DNA of 64,000 nucleotides from Sequoia sempervirens (taxonomy: Eukaryota; Streptophyta; Pinopsida; Cupressales; Cupressaceae), in contig VDFB02047230.1 in NCBI GenBank assembly GCA_007258455.2, positions 154,677,797-154,741,796 on the forward strand. The letters run 5' to 3'. A model generated the notes under the pieces. That model was given only the letters and a program-made list of their open reading frames with translations. It was not told where the DNA came from and searched no databases. The position numbers and the translations under genes were made by a program. Shown here piece by piece: positions 34,030 to 44,035 of the stretch (its first letter is position 1; the number at the start of each line of letters is the position of its first letter).

Positions 34030-37000
34030 ATCTCATATCCTTCGTAACCCATCCCTCCAAATTCTGGGCAAGATCCTTCGGTAAACTGTCCCAATCATCC
34101 ACCAAGTCCCACTCTTCTCAAAAGACCATTTGGCCAACCTATTCACCACCTTATTCCATTCCTGAGGGATATGAGCGAAGGTGATAGAATCCAATAAATC
34201 TCCAAGACTGGTGATTTGCTTAACAACCACCACAAGCTACCAACTAACATCATCTATCTGTCATCTATTTATCAAGTTTACCACCACCTAAGAATCTGAC
34301 TCACAAATAATCCTTTTCCAGCTGAGGGCATATGCCCTCTTCAAATCCAATAGAATTGCCAAGGCCTCCATAAGGTTATTAGAGTGCCACCCCCTATACT
34401 CTGAAAAGAAGAATATAACCACCTCAGAGCTATCTCTACCCACCCCACCTACACCTGCATGCCCCATATTGCTCCTTATAAACCCATCAGTGTTGATTTT
34501 CAAGACTCCAGAGGGAGGAAGTATCCAATGCCCTCCCCTAAACACCTTCCCTTGAGAACACCTGCTCCACCCAACCTTGGGCCTTCCAAAACCACCAACA
34601 GAAATTCCCAGATTATGAATCACTCCAACATCTCCAAGATCCACCAGGATTGATAGATCACATTTAGCATATAAAGTCTCCTGCAATGCCCCCAAAATGC
34701 AATCCCAAACTTGACCCACCAACAACTTCTCATCCAGAAATATCCCACGGTTGCGCTCCAACCGAATGTGCCAAATAATCAAATAGGGACCAATTCACCA
34801 CATTGTGTGATGAAACAAAGTCTTCACTGGAATGGGCCTAATGTTCTTCAAAAAATCATCAAGAAATGAAGGATGCATGCACTGCAAATTCTAGGCCCCC
34901 CACCTAAAATGCCAAATATTCCTAGTAAAGGGGCACTGAAAGAAAAGATGAGAAACAATCTCAACCTCTTTAAAATAAAGGAAGCATAATGAAGGACCTT
35001 GAAAGCCCACTTATAGAGGTTATCCCAAGTCAAAGACTTGCCATACAACACCAGCCAAGAAAAGAAATTGCATTTTGGCCAAGAGAATTTATTCCAAATA
35101 TTCTTCCACCAAGGAACCTTAGCATGACCTGAGGCATGTCTATCCAAAACATGATACCCTGAAGCAATACTGTACTTCCCTTTAGGATACGAACCCCAAG
35201 CCAACACATCCCACTCCAAAAGAGAACAATAGACTATATCAACCAAAATGGAGGCCAACACCCTCCTATCCTCCAAAGATCCACCTAGGGGCCACTCTTG
35301 CATGCCCTTCCACTGGTAAACAATAGTTTGCACCAAAGCTTGAGGGCATTTGAAATTCATCACTCTACTCCAACCAGCCTCAACAAAAATCCTACAGAAA
35401 TCCCCCAAGTGAGGATGTGAGGAGAGGATAGGCAGGAAGCCATCCCATGAGTGATGCCAAAAAAGAGCATCAAAACCTCTATTGTAGATCCAAAACAAGC
35501 CTTGTTTAACCAGCATGGATCCCCTCTTGAGAGTATCCTAGCTAATAAAGCCTTTCCCCAAAAGACTAAATTGAGGAACCTCAGTTCCATCCACCTCCCC
35601 AAGGTACTTGAAGGTAAGGTTCCTGGCCCAGGACTGATGTTGGTGTGAACACCATCTCCAGTACAGCTTAGCCGCCAAAGCTTGCCCAATCCAATCTACC
35701 CTGTGCAATCCCAGACCACCATCCTGATTTGTCAAATGAATAACTTCCCATTTAATTAAGCTCCACTTCCTTGAAATGAGAGTACCTAACCAAAGAAACT
35801 ACCTATGTAGCCCCTCAAACTCTTTGATGAAGCTTAAGTGAGCAGTAAAAAAAAAAATCTATATTTTTAGGTAGGACCTACACTAGAGACTTCAACAAAG
35901 TGACTCTACTAGCCATAGATAGCCATCTATAGGTGCAATGACTAACCAACCCTCAAAATTTATCAATCACTTCTTTCCAAAAATTCTAGGGAAGCGGGCG
36001 AACATCTAGAGGGATACCAAGATAGATAAAGGGAAGCTTCCCCACCTAAAACCTTAAGATCCTAGCAATACACTGCTAGATAAGCATGGGGGTATTAAAG
36101 AAATAAATGCAAGACTTACTTTCATTAATGCTTTGACCAGAGGCAACCAAGTAACAATCTAAAGTATGCCAAAAAGCAACTACTTCAACCACCTTAGCAA
36201 CACCCATCAAAGCCAAATCATCCACAAAATGAAGATGGGTTTGAGGAGGGAGAGAATTGCTCCATTTCCATCCTTGAATGCGTCCATCCGTAACCTGGGA
36301 CTTAATGAACCTTCCCAATCCTTTATCCATCAAGATGAACAAGTATGGGGATAAAGGATCCCTCTACCTAAGACCTCTAGAAGTTCCAAACAAATCAAAG
36401 GACTCCCCATTTATAAGAATGAAAAAGGAGGGCGTCGTCACATAGCTCATGAACCAATCAATCCACTCACTACTAAACCCAAATGCTCCTAGAATTTTTC
36501 TTAGAAAACCCCATTTAACTCTGTCATAAGCCTTAGCCATGTCCAACTTTATAAACATAGCCTTTTCCTTCAAAGAGGCCATGGAATGAATGGTCTCAGC
36601 CACAATACCAACTCCATTCAAAAAATTTATTCCCACAACAAAGTCCCCTTGTTCCTCTGAGATCAACTTCTTTAGCCATGGATTTAGGCACTCAACAATT
36701 AACTTTGTAATGATTTTATACACTACATTACACAAAGCAATTGGTTGAAATAGATCCAAAGAATGTGCACCCTCACATTTTGGGATAAGAGCAAGAAACA
36801 TGGCATTCATGGCCCTCAACATTTTCTTATTCCTTAAAGACTCCTGCACAACCTCCAAAAGATCAAGGTTGATCACTTCCCAAAATTCTTGAAAAACCTC
36901 CACTGAAAACCCATCAAGACCAGGAGCCTTTCCTTTTTTCAGTTGAAACACCACATCCTCCAACTCCTTTAAAGAAATAGGCTTAAGAAGAAAGACATTC

Positions 37001-38307
37001 ATATCCATAGTCACTAGAGGGGGGATACAAGTCAAGATAGAAGCTTCCTCCTCACTTGTAGGTGGGGTATCTTTAGAAAGGAGATTAGAGAAAAGTGGAC
37101 CACCTCTCTAGATATCTCCAAAGAGGAAAAAAGAATAGAGCCCTTAGGAGAGTGAAGAGAAGAGATAATGTTACCCTATTTGTGGGCATTCACTGAATTA
37201 TGAAAGAAGGAAGTATTCCAATCCCCTTCCTGAAGCTAGTCAACATGAGCCTTTTGCTTCCAGAAATTTCCTCACGAAGCTCCCATTTCTCTAGGTCTTT
37301 AACCCCACTATTCTCTAACCTTCTCAAATCCACATCAAGGCCTTGATCCTGAACCTACCTAGTAATAGAATCCAAGTGCTCTTGAGTAGCCCTTTTCATT
37401 TGAAACACATTGCCAAACTCATACTTATTCTAATGTTTTAATTTATACTTCAGATATTGAGGCCTCTTCACAAAGGAATACGTAGTCATACCAAAGGCAA
37501 GTCATCCTTCAGTCCACCATCTAGAAAATAGATTAGGAAGACTCTCCTCCCTGAGCCACATAATTTGAAATCTAAAAGCCTTTTTCCTAGAACCATCGGC
37601 CAAACAGGTAGAGAATTTAATCGGCCAATGATCTGAGCCCCGCTAATCTAAAATTTTAGAGCTTGTCAGCCACTTGTCTCCAACCCAAAAGCTAGAAATA
37701 GGAAACATGTCTAATATTTCAATAATGGTTTCATCTCCAAGCCTCCTATTATTCCAAGTAAACATTTCATTCAAAGGTTTGATATCCATAGCCAAAGTTG
37801 AGCTAAATTCTTCCTAAGAAGATCAAAGGAAGGGTCCAAAAAAGGAACTCCCCCCCTTTTATCCTTGAGAGAGGAAATCACATTGAAATCACCTGCCATA
37901 ATCCAGGGAAGAAAGGGATCCAAATATCTCAAAAATTGATATGAGACCACAAGAGTCTTACTAGGGACATCTATCGGTACATAAATGTTAGAAAGGAAAA
38001 CTCTTTCCCCCATCTCCAAACTAATCACAATAAGAGAAATGGAAAATCTACTAGAGAACCACCAAACAAGAGAGATTCGCTAAGGATCTCAGAAGTAAGA
38101 AATACCTCCAAAGCTCCCTTGCACACCCACACACTAACATAAACCTCTATTCCAAATCTTAGATGCACTCTGAATCATACTATCCACTGATAACTTCATC
38201 TCCTAGAGGAAAACCAAGTCCAAAGAATGAGTATGAACCAAGTACTGAATAGCCTTTTGTCTAGGGATGTTATTCATACCCCTCACATTCCATGACAACA
38301 CAATCAT
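34030..38307 (-). pseudogene. LINE-3 ORF2: endonuclease, RT, zf-RVT, RNase H
   Basis: The start ATG (38307-38305) reads MIVLSWNVRGMN, the usual opening of a plant LINE endonuclease. Then come FL-stop-EMKL (QETK motif with TAG), AGDFNVI near 37880, the RT core at 37035-36100 (KGKAPGLDGFSVEVFQEFWE; FIKLDMAKAYDRVKW; FVDDLALMG at 36217-36228), reverse-transcriptase zinc-binding region near 35100-34900, and RNase H (LKINTDG near 34500; NNLMEA; CESDS at 34288-34300). The last part is VVKQITSLGDLLDSITFAHI to 34033. In life ORF2 nicks target DNA and copies element RNA at the break. The RT Asp pair and RNase H residues are kept, but several stops and frameshifts make it inactive. Confidence 0.85.
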
Positions 38308-39766
38308 CGCAAAGGGTGAGATAAGTGAGTATCCAAAGTCTTCAGTGACCTAGATTCAACCAATTTTTCACCAACCAACTTAAATTTCTCTTGATCCTTC
38401 TTCCTACCCACCTTATGGGACTTATCAGAGGAACTCTTTTTCAGAGGATTTTGTTGCACAACCGAAATAGGGGAAGAATCAAAAGATTTTCTCTTGCTAG
38501 AATCTCTCGAAATTGAACCTCTAGTTGGGCTTATACCAACAATAGCATAGACTAAAGAAGTACCAAGCAAAACATAGGAATCCCCTAGACCAACCTTAGG
38601 GGAAGGAACAAAAGAATCCTTCACTTCCCCAAGAGCCTCCATAGGGGCAAGAATCAAAGTTGTAATAGCCATAGGCTCAGGATTATAAGCAATAAAAGAG
38701 GGGGCATCCACATGCATGTCACGAGATATCCCCTCCTCATGAATTAAGTCATCCAACACATCAAAACTGTTAAACATCCCCTCCTCTTTGCAATCCAGAA
38801 AAGTCCTCTTCTGACTTATGCTCTTATTTTGAGGCCTAATAGGAACAAATCCATCTTTATCTAGAATCACCCCTTACATAGGCCCTTTTCCCTTTTCAAA
38901 TCCTAAATTTTATGGGGTCATCCTAGTGCCTGAGTTACCTACATCAGGAGCATGAGGACACCTCCTCTAAAGGTGACCATAATCACAACATAAATGACAT
39001 CTAAATAAAAGGGTTTCATAATCTAACAGCTGAGTCCATGAACTAGACCCCACTGTCAGATCAATAGAGTTAGGAAAAGGTTGAATCAAATCAATCTCCA
39101 CACAAACATGTGTATAGGAAAATATACTCTTCTCTAAAGTCCGTTGAGAGGGGCCAATCTATTTTCCTAGTGGCATGGAAATAGATTGCAGTATATCTCT
39201 CCTCCAACATTCAAGTGGTAGCCGAGGAAGGTGAACCCAAATCGATACCTTGGAAGAAAACTCATCTATCAAATTAAAGTTGTATTCCATGGTTTAATGA
39301 GCAGTCCAACCTGATTATAAAAGTACGGGCCACCCTCAAATGATTTATTTCAATCTTAAATGCATGAAAATTCCACCAAGAAGAAATTATTCACAGCTAA
39401 CAAGACCTCGAAATCCCTCTTTGGGTTCCAAGTCTATTGAATCCAAGGGTCAAGGAAAGGAAGAGCGACCCTCATCCCCAAAAGCTTGCAAATAAAAAAA
39501 TGCTTGCTAAAATATTCCAAATCCTCTACAACCTCTTCCCTTTGAATCACCACCACCGGATGCACCTAAGCCCCTTCCAAGCAGCCATTAACCTTTTGCA
39601 CTTTAAAACCACTGATCCTAGAAAAAGCCATGCCAAAAGAAGACAGATTGGGAACCCCATCCTGAGCCTCTTTCATAGCATCGTCTCCCTTCACCTCCTC
39701 CATCCCATCGTGCAATGCCATGAGAGCCACAACCAACAACCCTAAACAAACACCACCACACACCAA
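38304..39766 (-). pseudogene. LINE-3 ORF1: DUF4283 plus CCHC RNA-binding protein
   Basis: The chain can be followed from about 39766. It shows LGMRVALPFLDPW, then GGPYFYNQVGLLIKPW (DUF4283 core, about 39340-39290), SIWVHLPRLPLECWRRDIL, the knuckle C-H-L-C-C-D-Y-G-H-L-stop-R-R-C (about 39010-38960), and a C-terminal tail that is open from 38870 to the TGA at 38304-38306. The tail ends KSHKVGRKKDQEKFKLVGEK then VESRSLKTLDTH. LINE-1 has the same tail. ORF1 proteins coat LINE RNA in ribonucleoproteins. The knuckle Gln is TAG here where LINE-1 has CAG. Confidence 0.8.
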
Positions 39767-40054
39767 AGATTGATTGCTTCAAACCCCAAAGCCACTCATT
39801 CAGCACAAAGGTAAGTTGAATTCAAAAGGTCACTACCCCTCCAAACAAGCCCAACTATAGTAGAAGGCTTTTAAATAAAGCCCTGTGCAAACACAAAACA
39901 ACTTGGATCAAAACGTGCACAACAAAAACAAGGAAATATGAGAAAAGATAGTGAAAGAAACCCCCTTATGAGCATCAAATTCCATCCCACACGAGAATGC
40001 AACACCACAAAAGTGATTTGAATGAAAAAACACACATGCAACAGTAGATCTAGG

Positions 40055-40130
40055 AATGTAGGCCGGGCCTCACAGGCCGCAGGTAGCCCAGGGCTCGAAC
40101 CAGACCCTTAACGCCATCTCTCATCCCACC
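40055..40130 (-). other. LINE-3 5' end with a tRNA-like B box
   Basis: On the minus strand this reads 'GATGGCGTTAAGGGTCTGG' then TTCGAGCCCTGGGC. GGTTCGAGCCC fits the Pol III B box GGTTCGANNCC, and TGGCGTTAAGG is a weak A-box resemblance. The two are nearly adjacent, far closer than in a tRNA gene, so no functional tRNA is claimed. It is GC-rich compared with its surroundings. Confidence 0.35.
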
Positions 40131-40143
40131 TTTATTTTTTAAA

Positions 40144-41920
40144 ATTATTATAAATGTAATAAATATATTTATTTAAAATATATTGAGAGATAATAATTTT
40201 GAGAGGTTTATATAAATTTTTTTATATAGAATACATAGATTTTTTAATCTCTTAACAAATCTTAGATATATTTAAGATACATATACTAGTTTAGAACATA
40301 CGTATTATCATGTATTACTCTATCATTTAAATATTATGAAATAATCTAGGTTAAAATTTGTATAATTATATCCATTATCTAATTAAGTATTTATTCTACT
40401 ATATTTATACTAAATCATTTTTAATATGATCTAAACTAATATATAGATAAACATGAAAATAGTTAAGAAAAGACATATATAGACATTATTTATTTCAAGT
40501 TTTAAAACTATTTTAGTTAACATTACTAATCTTTTATCAAAGAGCAATTTAGTTTTTCAATAATAATAAAATACTATTTTTTCAATAGTAATGAAATAAA
40601 TCATGGAAACCATGTACACATTTCAAGAATTCTAATAAAAAAATCATTTTAACTTTTATTTCAAGAGTTATTTTATTTTCTATATGAATATTATTTTTAT
40701 TAGTAAAATTGAGTTTTTGAAAGGGGTCCAAAATATTTTATATTAAACAATAAATATATAGTAGCAACCCACTTACATGAAGAGAGAAACTAAAAAATAA
40801 AAAATGTAGGGACATAATGCTATAGGCTTGTAACAAATAAACGATAAAACATTAGCACACAAACAAAAAAGGTAACCAAATTATAGCTTACCAAAATAAA
40901 GGTCATTCAAGGAGTCAACAACATTCCACTCTTCATGTACGAAACCAACATGATCCTCCAAAGTCTCATTTTCTATGTTGATCATTGTTAGGGAATGTGT
41001 CTCAACTTTGCTCCTAATGTTAAGACTATATAAAATGTGATTTTTTGGCTATAAAGGTCATTTTTGGCCATTTTAGGTTGCTCAACATTGCTTCCTTAAT
41101 GGAAAATATATAGATCTTTTCAAGTTCTATAATTTTTTGAAAAGGGCATAATTGACCTCTTTGATCAAAGTTTATGGCCTCTAAAATTTGGGCCTTCCAT
41201 ATTAAAAATGCAAAATATCTATAACACACAAAAGAGCTATAAGAGGGAGTTACATTTGTTGAGAAAATTATGATGTGTGTTATGACACATAATAATACAT
41301 ATTTAAATTGAGATAATGGAGTGCCAAAGTTGGTGGTTGGATTATGAAAAAATTATGGTAGTTGGAAGAAATATGTTATTCTTAGTTGATGGACTCATCT
41401 TGGGATTCAGGCATCACTTTTAAAATATTTTTAGCTCCTGGTTTTCTAATTACCATTTGATTATTTCATGTATTTTTTCTTCTATTTATTGGTTTCTTGA
41501 GATGGAACACTTTATATGAGGACTTTTTGTATGTATTGTTTTTTATTAAAAAAATAAGGAAGGGGCCCTGATCATGAGAGTAAAAAACATTAAAAGTAGA
41601 TTAAAGAAATAGTACGTGGGCACACAAGCTCAATAAAACAACAAAAGGAATGTAGGCCCAATGAGACAACATAATAACAAAAAATAGAACAAGACAAGAA
41701 AAAAACATAGAAGTCAACTAACAGATCAAGTTCTAATAGTCCAGGAGGGCATCGAGGGATATTTCTCGTTCCTCCATATCTTTCTATTCATCAACATTCT
41801 TAACCTACATTTTCTCCTCATCATCTTCTTTAGCTCTTTTCTCTTTTTGTTTGTTGATCTTCGAACAACCAAATATAGTACTTGTAACAAATTTGTGCAT
41901 TCTTGAATGAACAAGAAAAC
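40144..41920. other. Unassigned AT-rich DNA
   Basis: No gene or known repeat recognised. The stretch is very AT-rich to about 40760, with a few short frames lacking motifs. Confidence 0.55.
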
Positions 41921-41974
41921 TAAGAGGGGGGTGAATTAGTTGCAGCAAATTAAAACATCTAAACCCTTAATAGT

Positions 41975-41991
41975 AATTAGATCCACATGCA
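41975..41991 (+). repeat. LINE-1 target-site duplication, left
   Basis: AATTAGATCCACATGCA is repeated exactly at 48433-48449. Confidence 0.95.
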
Positions 41992-42509
41992 ACTAGAAGG
42001 CTTTGGATGGTGTCTTTGCTCTCTATGTGCTGAGCTAGGGAATCTGCACCCTAGCTTGTTCCTGTTTTCTTCTTGGTTGTGTGTCGTGAGGGGAGGGTGT
42101 TTGTATGCATGTAGGGGGTTTGATTTCTATAGTGTTTGGTGGGTGGCATTGGAAGGCATTCGGTGGCTGGGTCTCTTCTGTTGCTCGCAGCCTTTGTTTG
42201 TTCCTAGCGCTTGGTGGCTGTAGCCAAGTGTTTGGGTGTGTTGTTGTGGCGTGTGTGGGTGTCGGGTGAACTAGTGGAGTGTGGTTGAGTTGGAGAGGGG
42301 GCTGCAATAGGTAGTGGGTGGGGCTAGGTGTGGGGTGAAGAGAGTGGGATGTGTGCTGGGTTGGTGGTGTTTGGTACTATGACAGGAGGTATTTTGTGTG
42401 CCCTCATCTAAGGAGGTGTGGGGTTGCATGGTGCCTTTTCCATTGGGTGTTCTTTCTGTCCCTAGGGCTCCAATGGGCTTGCATGTCAGATTAGGGCATT
42501 TTTTCCTTT

Positions 42510-44035
42510 ATGTTGCATGGGGAATCTTCTAGGGTTTCCCCCAAAATGGACTTCTGTTTGGTGTTTGGTTCAAAACCCTCTCTACAGGGCTCAAATATTT
42601 TTGATAATAATATTTTTTTGGTGGAACCTAAAAAATTTGAGATGGGCTCGACAGGAGGGCCTAGAATTTTGAATATTAATGGGTGCCTCAAAAGGTGTAA
42701 AGAGAGGCTGAATGTAGTCATTCTGATGGAGATGCTGGTAGAAGATATTGATTATTATTCAAGGCATTCTCTTTATTACAAATTCTTGGGTTTGAACATT
42801 TAGTTGTAATTCTTGGATACGTGGGCTTAAAGGACATGGATACCAGAGGGCGAGATGGAGATCTGCCTTTTGGAAAATAACTATTTCATGGTTACATTTG
42901 ACTGCATGGCTGATCGGAATAGGGCTTTTGAAGGGGGGCCGTACTTTTACAACTAGGTGGGCTTGTTTATTAAGCCATGGCATGCTGGCTTCAACCTAGT
43001 GGAGGAGCTTTCGAATCGGGATCTAGTTTGGGTTCGTCTTCCAAGGCTCCTTGTGGAATGTTGGCATGAGGATGTGTTGTACTTATTAGCCTCGAAGTTG
43101 GAGAAACCTGTGGGTTCGTCACAACAAACAAAATTCAAGAAGGTAATGACTTTTGCCCTGTTTTGTGTGGAAATTGAATTAAATAAGCCATTTCCAGACT
43201 CTTTAGAAGTGAGTGCAGGAGAATATTCATGGGTACAGCAGCTAGATTATGAAACACTACCTTTCTATTGCCGTTTTTGTCATGAGTATGGTCACCTCCA
43301 GCACAGATGTCCAAAGGCCAAGCCTTTGGAGGCCCAATATCCTCAGCCTTCAAATAATCCGCCTAGAGTGGATAAGGGAAAGGATCCCATTCAGGGTTTT
43401 GGTGGCAGGGAAGATGGTTTTACTCCTGTTAGAGGATGAAATAGAAATAAAGGACATAAAAGTACTTTGAAGGATAGGTAGGAGGAGGACACCTTCAATA
43501 GGTTTGAGGTGTTGAAAGATCTTAGTCAGTAGGAGGTAAACCCGAGATTTTTGGATCTAGATCATGGGACTTTAGATATTGATCAGCATGTCCCTTCAAT
43601 TGAGGCAATGCATGCTCCCCAACAGGAGGGGGTATGGGACTTCCATGCTTAGAGGAGGTTGGGAATGATCCTAGATAGGAAAAGATTAATTCAGAGGTGA
43701 TTATGGCTCTGCATGTTGATGGGACTTTGGACCTAGTGACAGATCGACAGATGGGAGTTCAGGATGAGTTGGGTGGTAGTGTTGAGGCAGTGAAAGATGG
43801 TGTGGATAAGGCTCACCTCTTGCAGAAAGTGGGTTCAAAGGTGGGTAAGAAGAATAATAAGTTTTCCTCTCGGTTGGGTATTTTGCAAAAAGATCTCAAG
43901 GAGGGGGGGCCGGAGAAAATTTCTAAGTTGGGAAGGAAGAAGGATGTGGAAAAGATTAAGATGATAGGGGAGACTTTGGTGGAATCGGGGTTGGTCAAGA
44001 CTCTGGATTCACATTTTTCATGCCCCTTGAAATGA
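42510..44035 (+). pseudogene. LINE-1 ORF1: DUF4283 plus CCHC RNA-binding protein
   Basis: The frame from ATG 42510 gives MLHGESSRVSPKMDFCLVFG and GPRILNINGCLKRCKERL, passes three stops at 42801-42830, then shows GEMEICLLENNYFMVTFDC, GGPYFYN-stop-VGLFIKPW and LVWVRLPRLLVECWHEDVL (DUF4283). The zinc knuckle C-R-F-C-H-E-Y-G-H-L-Q-H-R-C is at 43269-43310 (CX2CX4HX4C, complete). More stops follow (43437, about 43480 and 43530), then a frameshift before 43697. The tail KISKLGRKKDVEKIKMIGET and VKTLDSHFSCPLK ends at TGA 44033-44035. It would bind LINE RNA. The tail matches LINE-3 ORF1, confirming the assignment. Confidence 0.85.

Larger units (their letters stand above)
27747..34245. repeat. Duplicated segment, copy 1
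   Basis: This aligns with 57471-64000 from 'TAGGATTTTGTATGCC' to 'CCACAAGCTACCAACT'. It includes the end of element A, its right flank, 4.6 kb of unassigned DNA and the 3' end of LINE-3. Both copies share the A flank and LINE-3 junctions, so the duplication is younger than both insertions. The right end is cut by the window edge in copy 2. Confidence 0.9.
33902..40135 (-). mobile_element. LINE-3, full-length plant L1-type retrotransposon (antisense)
   Basis: Read on the minus strand the element has a 5' region (40135-39770), ORF1, ORF2 overlapping by ATGA, and a 3' end 'AAAGTTTTTACCCTCTTTTATTC' followed by poly(A) (poly(T) at 33902-33912). TTTTTAAA occurs on both sides (33894-33901 and 40136-40143), a candidate target-site duplication, though in low-complexity sequence. 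All coding parts are interrupted by stops and frameshifts. Its 3' end is repeated at 63657-64000. Confidence 0.85.

Noticed and set aside
39437..39745. 102-codon plus-strand ORF
   Set aside because: It is antisense to LINE-3 ORF1, whose DUF4283 and zinc-knuckle segments read on the minus strand.
40055..40130. tRNA gene on the minus strand
   Set aside because: The A- and B-box-like motifs are almost adjacent and no cloverleaf can be drawn.
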